Shown: one piece after another, positions 1-6,597 of the stretch
Layout of the letters: each line of letters begins with the position of its first letter
Position numbering within the stretch: position 1 is the first letter of the stretch
From: Halieaceae bacterium
GTDB taxonomy: Bacteria > Pseudomonadota > Gammaproteobacteria > Pseudomonadales > Halieaceae
Assembly: GCA_003523185.1 (NCBI GenBank)
Contig: DPGN01000039.1
Coordinates: 36,625 to 52,038 of the forward strand
Direction of reading: 5' to 3'
Length of the DNA stretch: 15,414 bases
The notes under the pieces: generated by a model
Databases searched by the model: none
What the model was told of the DNA's origin: nothing
Seen by the model: only the letters and a program-made list of their open reading frames with translations
Program-made: the position numbers and the translations under genes

Positions 1-2
1 CG

Positions 3-446
3 AGTTCAACCATCCGCTTCGCGTTCGATGGCGATGCAGTGCTGTTTTCAGACGAAGCAGAGAAAGTCTTCAAGTCAGGGGGCCTTGAGGCATTTACGGC
101 GAGCGAGAAAGCACATCGTAATGAGCCTTTGATGGGAGGCCCCTTTAAGAGCTTCTTGAGTGCGCTTCATGTACTGCAGCAATCGCTTCCCGAGGAAGCT
201 CAGTTGATAAGAACAGCGCTCGTCACAGCTCGTTCGGCGCCCGCGCATGAACGTGTGATCAGAACGTTGCGTGCATGGGATATTCGTCTCGATGAGTCCA
301 TTTTCCTCGGCGGTCTCCCGAAGGTTGAGTTCTTGAAAGCCTACGACGCTGATGTGTTTTTTGATGATCAGCAAACGCACTGTGAGTTGGCGGCGGACCA
401 TATTGCGACCGGGCATGTGCCCCACGGTGTAGCGAACGAGCCCTAA
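3..446 (+). CDS. 5'-nucleotidase family protein, 3' part only
   Basis: Open reading frame running in from the left edge; about 147 C-terminal residues are visible and the true start lies outside the window. The visible N-terminal end holds the HAD-type nucleophile motif F-D-G-D-A-V, followed by LFSDEAEKVF. Further on come a GPFKSFL segment, the conserved block TALVTARSAPAHERVIRTLRAW and, near the end, a D-x-D-V-F-F-D-D acidic motif. This pattern is what I know from the bacterial PF06189 5'-nucleotidase family, related to cytosolic 5'-nucleotidase I, which dephosphorylates nucleoside monophosphates in the cytoplasm. Substrate preference cannot be told from the fragment. It lies 67 bp upstream of cysB on the same strand with no obvious terminator between them, so co-transcription is possible. 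The family call rests on recalled motifs. Confidence 0.8.
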   Translation, partial: SSTIRFAFDGDAVLFSDEAEKVFKSGGLEAFTASEKAHRNEPLMGGPFKSFLSALHVLQQSLPEEAQLIRTALVTARSAPAHERVIRTLRAWDIRLDESIFLGGLPKVEFLKAYDADVFFDDQQTHCELAADHIATGHVPHGVANEP

Positions 447-513
447 TCGAGTCTGTACACCTTTTTAGAACCAAAGTATCTTGAATGTCAGTTTTTAATT
501 CCTTAGGGTACTT

Positions 514-1488
514 ATGAAGCTTCAGCAACTCAAATACATTTGGGAGGTGGCTCACCACGATCTCAACGTATCTGCCACGGCGCAAAGCCTCTACACGTCA
601 CAACCAGGCATTAGCAAGCAAATACGGCTTTTGGAAGGAGAGTTGGGTGTTGAAATTTTTGCCCGGAGTGGCAAGCACCTAACGCATATCACACCGGCAG
701 GTGAAGCGATCATCGATATGGCTGGCGAGATCCTGCGGAAGACGGAGTCGATCAAACGAATTGCACAGGATTACTCGGATAACGTCACGGGCAGCATGTC
801 GGTGGCGACAACGCATGGCCAGGCGCGTTACGTGCTGCCGGAGTCGATTTCACAGTTTGTTGCTGATCACCCCAATGTCTCATTGGAGCTAAAGCAAGGT
901 AGCCCGCATCAGATAGCTGAGATGGCGGCCAAAGGCGCTGTAGACTTTGCTATCGCGACTGAAGCGCTCCAGCAGTATGCCTCATTGGTAACTCTACCGT
1001 TCTTTCGGTGGTCGCATTGTGTGGTTGTCCCTCAAGAGCATCCACTAACCGCTATTACCGATCCAACGCTAGAGCAAGTGGCCAAATACCCCATCGTGAC
1101 CTATACCGAGGGTTTCACGGGTCGTTATCGAATTGATGAAGGGTTCGAGGCGCGAGGTTTGGCGCCTAACTACGTTGTAACAGCGGCCGACGCGGACGTT
1201 ATCAAAACTTACGTCAGACGTGGGCTGGGTGTCGGCATCATTTCAACAATGGCGTTCGAGGATAAATCAGACACTGATCTGGTGCGAATCGGGTCCCCCA
1301 ATTACTTCTCGCCGCTGTTATCCTGCATCGCCTTCAGACGAGGGACTTTCTTGCGTGGCTTTATGTTCGACTTCATCGAACAGCTAGCGCCGCATCTCGA
1401 TCCGGAGTTCGTTCGCCACGCCATGTCTATCGCAGATCCGGAGGAGCGCAATGAGTTTTGTTCAAGGCTCGAAGTTCCGCGCATTTAG
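514..1488 (+). CDS. cysB: LysR-type transcriptional regulator CysB
   Basis: 324 aa, the same length as E. coli CysB, and colinear with it as I recall that sequence. The N-terminal winged helix-turn-helix (about residues 1-60) contains the family pattern LYTSQPGISKQ, followed by the linker helix and the periplasmic-binding-protein-like inducer domain (about 90-300). Residues that line the inducer/sulfate pocket in enteric CysB are present: Thr100, Gln103, Thr149 and Thr202. Position 102, Thr in E. coli, is Gly here. CysB activates sulfate assimilation and cysteine genes, with N-acetylserine/O-acetylserine as inducer and sulfide or thiosulfate as anti-inducer. The ATG at 514 is preceded by AGGG five bases upstream. 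The gene lies immediately upstream of a propionyl-CoA operon on the same strand. Whether it regulates that operon is unknown; the only hint is a possible LysR-like dyad in the gap. Confidence 0.92.
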   Translation: MKLQQLKYIWEVAHHDLNVSATAQSLYTSQPGISKQIRLLEGELGVEIFARSGKHLTHITPAGEAIIDMAGEILRKTESIKRIAQDYSDNVTGSMSVATTHGQARYVLPESISQFVADHPNVSLELKQGSPHQIAEMAAKGAVDFAIATEALQQYASLVTLPFFRWSHCVVVPQEHPLTAITDPTLEQVAKYPIVTYTEGFTGRYRIDEGFEARGLAPNYVVTAADADVIKTYVRRGLGVGIISTMAFEDKSDTDLVRIGSPNYFSPLLSCIAFRRGTFLRGFMFDFIEQLAPHLDPEFVRHAMSIADPEERNEFCSRLEVPRI

Positions 1489-1535
1489 CGAATAAAGACG
1501 TCAAAAATACGACTAATGGACGAGGTTTTTTACTC

Positions 1536-1551
1536 TAATGTTGTGCGATTA
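1536..1551. promoter_or_regulatory. Candidate LysR-type binding dyad TAAT-N8-ATTA
   Basis: A 16-bp dyad with 4-bp arms, TAAT (1536-1539) and ATTA (1548-1551), separated by 8 bp. LysR-type regulators typically bind AT-rich dyads of the T-N11-A class, and a LysR family gene (cysB) ends 47 bp upstream. Short arms like these occur by chance fairly often, so this is a weak candidate only. Confidence 0.25.
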
Positions 1552-1573
1552 TGCGCTCGGTCATCGGATACGG

Positions 1574-1615
1574 CTCGTGTGCGTATGAACCCTAGTCTTG
1601 GGGAATTCGCACGAG
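1574..1615 (+). promoter_or_regulatory. Imperfect 42-nt stem-loop in the operon leader
   Basis: Outer arms CTCGTG (1574-1579) and CACGAG (1610-1615) are perfectly complementary. Inside them are a further GAA/TTC pairing (1587-1589 with 1606-1608) and CCC/GGG (1590-1592 with 1600-1602), closing a 7-nt loop, with small bulges. There is no T-run after it, so it is not a standard terminator. It ends 40 bp before the first start codon. It could be an mRNA leader hairpin, an RNA-stability element or, as DNA, an inverted-repeat operator. Its function is unknown. Confidence 0.4.
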
Positions 1616-1655
1616 ATAACGCAGTGCCTGTATTGGCTGCGCTACAGGAAGAAGA

Positions 1656-3365
1656 ATGAACTTAACACCAGATAACGATATGACACCAACACTCACCAAT
1701 CCTTTTGAAAATATCGACGACGTGGCCACAGCCTCCACTGACTATCAGGCGGCCGTTGCTCGAGGAGAAGAACTGCAGGCGCTCCCGCGATCAGCTGCAA
1801 CCGATCGGAATATTCAGCGTCAACACAGCAAAAATCGAATGACCGTGTGGGAGCGCATCGAATTCTTGGTCGATGAAGAGCCCACCATTCTTTATCAGAA
1901 TTGGGGTCCAAACCTTGACGGCGCCTCGCTTGTGACGGCGATCGGCTCTATAGACGGGCGCGATGTTGCAATCTACGGACACGATTTCACCGTTCGAGCC
2001 GGTTCAATGGACGCGACCAATGGAGAAAAGCTTGCCCGACTGTTTGAGCTTGCGGGAGAGCGGAAGATTCCGCTAATTGGCTTGAATGACTCTGCAGGCG
2101 CCTACATTCCCGCGGGCGTGGGTGGCTTGGATGGTTACGCCGAGGCGTTTACGGGTCTTCGTAAGATCTCAGGCGTCGTTCCAAGCATCATGTGCATGTT
2201 CGGCTTCAACGCTGGTGGTGGAAGCTACTTACCGCGTCAAGGCAGTTTCCTCATACAACCTAAGGATACGTTCTTCGGACTGACCGGCCCCGGCGTCGTT
2301 AAGTCAGTCCTGGGTGAAGACATCACACCTGATGAGTTGGGTGGCCCTGGAGTCCACAGTCAAACAGGAGTTACAGACTTTGTCGTTGAAGACGAAGTTG
2401 CAGCACTGCGTAAAGTTCGAGAAATCCTACGCTATTTACCCAATAGCAACGCCAACGCCCCTGAGGTTCAGGCGTGCTCAGATCCGATAGACCGCAGTAC
2501 CAGCGACATCGACACGCTATTGAGAACAGCATTTGAATCACCAACAGCCTTTAACACGCCTGTCGATAGCTCAATTATCATCCAGCAGCTCTGTGATCAC
2601 GGGGATTTTCTCGAGATACAGGAGGAGCGTGCTAAGAACACGATTACCTGCCTTGGCCGAATTGGAGGGCACGTCGTTGGCTTCGTCGCTAACAACTCGG
2701 CCGTTTCATCGGGTCAGATAGATATTGATGCTGCGCTGAAGAACGCGCGATTCATTCGTTTTTGCAACCTCTACAACATACCCGTGATGTTTTTAGAGGA
2801 TACGACTGGCTTCCTTCCAGGCCGAGAGCAGGAGCACCGAGGCATTGTGCAAGCGGGCAGGGCCATGCTGGATTCCATAGTTGACCTGAGAACGCCACGT
2901 TTCCTCATTTTGATTAGAAACGCTTTTGGTGGTGCCTATGCGTCCTACAACAACTACCCAACGGGCGCGGATCTGGTGGTTGCGCTGCCCACGACGCGCG
3001 TAGCCGTAATGGGTCCAGCCGGCGTTGAATACGTTTACAAAGACGAGCTTAAAGCGATTCGCGCGGCGATACCCAAGCGCACTGCTGAAACAAAGGCTGA
3101 CTTGATGAACCAAGGTGTGTCAGAGACGGATGCCCATGATCAGGCGTCAGCTGCTGCATCTGAGTGGGCTAAAGCAGCCGAAGCCGATCTGGCGAAACGT
3201 TACGAGCGTGAAATTATGAACCCTGAAGAGGCACTGAGCCTAGGTTCGGTATCGCAAATCGTTATGGCGTCTGACCTTAGAGCCGTAATCGCAAAACACC
3301 TCATGTTCTGCCTACGCCATTACACCCCCGAGCCTATGGGTGGTGTGCAACGCGAATTTCATTAA
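1656..3365 (+). CDS. Acyl-CoA carboxylase, carboxyltransferase (beta) subunit; probable propionyl-CoA carboxylase
   Basis: 569 aa crotonase-fold carboxyltransferase with the usual two halves (about 60-290 and 300-540). It transfers the carboxyl group from carboxybiotin to an acyl-CoA. Glycine-rich oxyanion-hole segments are visible in both: FNAGGGSYLP (184-193) in the N half, and RNAFGGAYAS (421-430) followed by VAVMGPAGVEYVY in the C half. The typical EDTTGFLPGREQEH segment (381-394) is also present. AGGAAG lies just upstream of the ATG at 1656; a second in-frame ATG at 1680 has no such site. First gene of the operon, 29 bp before the biotin carboxylase subunit and followed by epimerase and mutase. 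That context makes propionyl-CoA to (S)-methylmalonyl-CoA the likely reaction. Acetyl-, methylcrotonyl- or another acyl-CoA cannot be excluded from sequence alone. Cytoplasmic; partner of the next gene product. Confidence 0.85.
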   Translation: MNLTPDNDMTPTLTNPFENIDDVATASTDYQAAVARGEELQALPRSAATDRNIQRQHSKNRMTVWERIEFLVDEEPTILYQNWGPNLDGASLVTAIGSIDGRDVAIYGHDFTVRAGSMDATNGEKLARLFELAGERKIPLIGLNDSAGAYIPAGVGGLDGYAEAFTGLRKISGVVPSIMCMFGFNAGGGSYLPRQGSFLIQPKDTFFGLTGPGVVKSVLGEDITPDELGGPGVHSQTGVTDFVVEDEVAALRKVREILRYLPNSNANAPEVQACSDPIDRSTSDIDTLLRTAFESPTAFNTPVDSSIIIQQLCDHGDFLEIQEERAKNTITCLGRIGGHVVGFVANNSAVSSGQIDIDAALKNARFIRFCNLYNIPVMFLEDTTGFLPGREQEHRGIVQAGRAMLDSIVDLRTPRFLILIRNAFGGAYASYNNYPTGADLVVALPTTRVAVMGPAGVEYVYKDELKAIRAAIPKRTAETKADLMNQGVSETDAHDQASAAASEWAKAAEADLAKRYEREIMNPEEALSLGSVSQIVMASDLRAVIAKHLMFCLRHYTPEPMGGVQREFH

Positions 3366-3394
3366 AAATCAGCAAGTTATATTGGAGTTTTACT

Positions 3395-6169
3395 GTGTCA
3401 AATGAGCACTACTTACATAATGCGCTGATTCACCAAGACCGTCGTCTTGGCAACAGCGGCGATGCTTGGGTGCGTCAATTTGACTGTACTCACATCAAGC
3501 CACTCATCATCTGCCGTGGCCCTATTAGAAAGGAAGCCATGGACGTTTTCGCTGAGATGGGAATCAACGACTACGGCATTTTGCTTTCTGAAAAGGACTC
3601 TATTGTGTACCCGCGCGCCATCGCGCCTGAGCTTCGTGTCATCGGTGACCCGAACCGGGTCCATCGAGTCAGCGATTATTCAGGCGTCGACAAGGCCGAT
3701 CGCGAGGCTCGTATCGATGAGATAATTCAGATCGCGCACAACCATGGGTATAACGCGATATTCGCAGGCTACGGCTTCATGGCGGAAGACGAGGCTATGG
3801 TCGCGTCTATGGAGAATGCGGGTCTTAACTTTATTGGGCCTTGTTCTCGAACTGTTCGTCAGGCGGGCTTGAAGGATGAAGCCAAGCGCACTGCACTCAA
3901 GTCCGGTGTGTCGGTAACGCCCGGTGTCGACAATGCAACAGCGCTTACCCTCTTAAAGAAACACCCCACAGCTGAAGCGCTGGGCAATCTGTGCCGCGAA
4001 AAGGGCCTCGAAAACGTGGACCTGGCCGATGGTGAGCTAGAGGACTTGGCTGATCGCGTGCTCGGCGCGTCTTACAAGGCGGGTATCGATCTCTACACGA
4101 TTGATGAGCTCATCGAGACCCTGCAAGAGGCCGTTCAGGGGATGAACGATAGGTACCCTAACAACCGTGTGCGCCTAAAAGCCATTGGCGGTGGCGGTGG
4201 TAAAGGCCAGCGAATTGTTGAGCGGGGCGAGGCTGAGCGCACTGGCGAGCTCGTAAAGGAGATTTTGCAGGAGGTAAAGGCATCAGGCGTTGGTGATAAC
4301 AAGAATGTCTTGGTTGAACTCAACATCGAGTCAACACGCCACCAGGAAATCCAAGTGATTGGTAACGGAGAGTGGTGCACCACGCTGGGCGGTCGTGACT
4401 GTTCACTGCAAATGCACGAGCAAAAGCTGCTCGAAGTCTCCGTGACACGCGAGTCCCTCATTCAGGCGGCTGAAGAAGCGGATGCTGCAGGTCTGACAGA
4501 TGAAGCGGCAGTGCTCAGAGCTGACGTTGTCACTCTAGATACCATGGAAGAGGAAGCCTCGCGTTTTGGTGCGGCTGTGGGTCTTGATTCGGTCTCTACC
4601 TTCGAGTGCATCGTCGATACTGATAGCCACTTCTTCATGGAGATGAATACCCGTATTCAGGTAGAGCACCGCGTCTCTGAGCTCTGCTACGCGCTCAAAT
4701 TCAGCAATCCCGATAACAGCAGTGAAAGTTTCACTGTAAATTCACTGGTTGAGACGATGGTTTTGTTGGCGGCGCACGGACCCAAGCTGCCGCCTCCAGA
4801 ACGGGTTTTACGCAACAACGACAGTCTAGAAGCACGTATGAATGCCACCAATGACGCTTTGCAACCGCATGCTGGGGGCCAAATTGAGCATTGGTCAGAC
4901 GCGGTTGAAGGCGAAATTCGTGATGATCAGGGCATCTGTGTCCACAACCCGGATACTGATGTATTCATGAAGTACACGCTTGCGGGTGCCTATGACTCCA
5001 ACATTGCACTTATTCTGAGTGTGGGAGACAGTCGACTCACGGCTTATGAGGAAATGGCTGAGATTCTCCGAGTCACGACGCTTCGTGGTCGAGACTTAAG
5101 TACCAATCTCAATTTCCACTACGGCCTGGTTCATTGGTTCTTGAGCCGAACAGTACACGCCCGGCCCACAACAAAATTCATTGTCCCTTATCTGACCGCA
5201 GTAGGTGAGCTCGCCGCGGCCGCCCGCAAAATCGATCTTGAAGCTGCGTGGCGGGGTTATGCGCGGGCTAATTCCAGCAGTGGCGCCGGTGTTCTCGATG
5301 CAAAGAAGACCCTCGTGTTACGCCCCATTGAAAAGCTTTTGGCCTGTCCACACACTTTGTCTGGTTGGCTTAGCGCCAATAAAGACGCTTTCGCGTTTAA
5401 TAATGGTCGGGTGAGCTTTACGGAAAATCCTGTCGATCTTCTGGTAGATACCTATCACTTCTTGAATCTCGATAGCGAGGGTTCAGCCGCGGCGTCTGAG
5501 AAGATCTGGTCACAGGACGCGCACCTTTTGGACAAGGCGGAGGCCTTCTACATGGATGCTGCTAAGGCCTTGAATGTCGACTCGTGGGAGACGTTAGCCA
5601 GGCATTTAGGGGGAAACTCAGCGGACAACTTGTCCGATGATCAATGGCGGGCAATTCAGGCGGCACATACAGGACACCAGGCAGGCCTGTCGCTTCTACT
5701 GCTGCTACCCGCAATGGCTGCACAGACCGGTTTTTACGAGCTTAAGGTCAACTCTGACTTGAGTATTCACATTCCTGACCGACTGCTAGACGATGCGCAT
5801 CAGGACGCAATGGCAAAAGCCCTAGCGCCTCCACCGGTCGCAAAGTCCGATGAGATTGTGGCTTCCAGTGGTGGCATGTTCTATGGCCGGGAAGCACCTG
5901 GTGAGCCGCTTTATGTCGAGGCTGGATCGACCTTCAAGACGGGCGATCCTTTGTTCATTGTTGAAGTCATGAAGATGTTCAACAAGGTCAATGCACCGTT
6001 TGACGGTAGAATTGACGAGGTCTTGGTTGAAGGAGACGGGGTGATCATTAAGAAGGGGCAACCCATTTTTAAAGTAACGCCCGACGAAATGCCTGAAGAC
6101 GTCTCAGAGGAAGAACTAGCAGCCCGACGTGCTAAGAGCACTCAGGAACTGCTGGACAGCGTGATTTAG
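3395..6169 (+). CDS. Acyl-CoA carboxylase biotin carboxylase/biotin carrier subunit, long divergent form
   Basis: 924 aa, much longer than the roughly 650-700 aa usual for propionyl-CoA carboxylase alpha subunits. Domain order: an N-terminal extension (1-35), a biotin carboxylase Rossmann domain (about 36-175), an inserted mainly charged segment (about 180-255), the ATP-grasp core with GGGGGKG (265-271) and metal/catalytic motif EMNTRIQVEH (416-425; Glu416, Asn418, Arg420, Glu424 match AccC ligands by recall), a C-lobe, a long helical region (about 600-815), then a biotinyl domain with EVMKM (857-861; Lys860 is the biotinylation site). It carboxylates its own biotin using ATP and bicarbonate and feeds the preceding carboxyltransferase. 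The start is GTG at 3395, with GGAG seven bases upstream and no nearby ATG alternative. It is followed 14 bp later by the epimerase gene. Propionyl-CoA specificity is inferred from context. Confidence 0.85.
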   Translation: MSNEHYLHNALIHQDRRLGNSGDAWVRQFDCTHIKPLIICRGPIRKEAMDVFAEMGINDYGILLSEKDSIVYPRAIAPELRVIGDPNRVHRVSDYSGVDKADREARIDEIIQIAHNHGYNAIFAGYGFMAEDEAMVASMENAGLNFIGPCSRTVRQAGLKDEAKRTALKSGVSVTPGVDNATALTLLKKHPTAEALGNLCREKGLENVDLADGELEDLADRVLGASYKAGIDLYTIDELIETLQEAVQGMNDRYPNNRVRLKAIGGGGGKGQRIVERGEAERTGELVKEILQEVKASGVGDNKNVLVELNIESTRHQEIQVIGNGEWCTTLGGRDCSLQMHEQKLLEVSVTRESLIQAAEEADAAGLTDEAAVLRADVVTLDTMEEEASRFGAAVGLDSVSTFECIVDTDSHFFMEMNTRIQVEHRVSELCYALKFSNPDNSSESFTVNSLVETMVLLAAHGPKLPPPERVLRNNDSLEARMNATNDALQPHAGGQIEHWSDAVEGEIRDDQGICVHNPDTDVFMKYTLAGAYDSNIALILSVGDSRLTAYEEMAEILRVTTLRGRDLSTNLNFHYGLVHWFLSRTVHARPTTKFIVPYLTAVGELAAAARKIDLEAAWRGYARANSSSGAGVLDAKKTLVLRPIEKLLACPHTLSGWLSANKDAFAFNNGRVSFTENPVDLLVDTYHFLNLDSEGSAAASEKIWSQDAHLLDKAEAFYMDAAKALNVDSWETLARHLGGNSADNLSDDQWRAIQAAHTGHQAGLSLLLLLPAMAAQTGFYELKVNSDLSIHIPDRLLDDAHQDAMAKALAPPPVAKSDEIVASSGGMFYGREAPGEPLYVEAGSTFKTGDPLFIVEVMKMFNKVNAPFDGRIDEVLVEGDGVIIKKGQPIFKVTPDEMPEDVSEEELAARRAKSTQELLDSVI

Positions 6170-6183
6170 AAACGGAGCATCAA

Positions 6184-6597
6184 ATGATCACAGGTTTAGA
6201 TCATATCGCTATTGCGGTCCCTGACCTCGAGGCGGCGATTCAGCGCTTTATGGCCGACTTTGGTCTGGAGTATGAGGGTACTGAAGAAGTCGAGGCTGCA
6301 AAGACATCGACGGCGTTCTTCCCGCTACCGCCCACCAGTATTGAGCTAGTCCATCCGCTTCGTGGCGAGGGCGCCATTGCGAAATACCTCGAAAAGCGGG
6401 GAGGGGGTATTCATCATTTGTGTTTTAGGACTGATGACATTGATGCCGATGTAGCTCGTTTAAAAGAGAAAGGATACCAATTCATTGGTGATGAGCCGAC
6501 GCCGGGCGCTCACGGCGCACGGGTGATCTTTATTCATCCCAAGAGCTGTGACGGCGTCCTGATTGAATTATCTGAGCCGCAGCAGGGAGATCACTGA
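6184..6597 (+). CDS. mce: Methylmalonyl-CoA epimerase
   Basis: 137 aa, normal length for this small VOC-fold enzyme, which interconverts (S)- and (R)-methylmalonyl-CoA between carboxylase and mutase. It shows the expected two beta-alpha-beta-beta-beta halves, beginning LDHIAIAVPDLE and GIHHLCFRTDDID. Likely divalent-metal ligands are His7, Glu54, His77 or His78, and Glu128. The C-terminal block HPKSCDGVLIEL is typical of the family. GGAG lies six bases before the ATG. The TGA stop overlaps the ATG of the mutase gene by one base (TGATG), so translation of the two is probably coupled. Other VOC proteins (glyoxalase, dioxygenases) are possible in principle, but the position between carboxylase and mutase makes the call strong. 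Confidence 0.93.
   Translation: MITGLDHIAIAVPDLEAAIQRFMADFGLEYEGTEEVEAAKTSTAFFPLPPTSIELVHPLRGEGAIAKYLEKRGGGIHHLCFRTDDIDADVARLKEKGYQFIGDEPTPGAHGARVIFIHPKSCDGVLIELSEPQQGDH

Larger units (their letters stand above)
1489..1655 (+). promoter_or_regulatory. Leader/promoter region of the propionyl-CoA operon
   Basis: 167-bp non-coding gap between cysB and the carboxylase operon, the largest in the window. It must contain any operon promoter that is separate from cysB read-through. I see no convincing sigma-70 -35/-10 pair. It does hold a TAAT-N8-ATTA dyad (1536-1551), an extended imperfect hairpin (1574-1615), and a purine-rich ribosome binding site (AGGAAG at 1646-1651) just before the ATG at 1656. 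There is no strong intrinsic terminator after cysB. Confidence 0.5.

Noticed and set aside
1499..1531. Possible intrinsic terminator after cysB (CGTC...GACG then a T-run)
   Set aside because: The stem has only 4 bp with a 16-nt loop and two or three bases before the six T, too weak to call.
1489..1655. Cobalamin riboswitch before the B12-dependent operon
   Set aside because: I could not find the B12-box type conserved core, and the gap is short for that element.
1656..3365. Glutaconyl-CoA or methylmalonyl-CoA decarboxylase alpha subunit
   Set aside because: No membrane or sodium-pump subunits nearby, and the partner is an ATP-grasp biotin carboxylase, so it is a carboxylase.
4135..4461. Open frames on the opposite strand of the carboxylase genes, such as this 108-codon one
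   Set aside because: They lie within strongly conserved genes, have no recognisable domains and no sign of their own translation signals.
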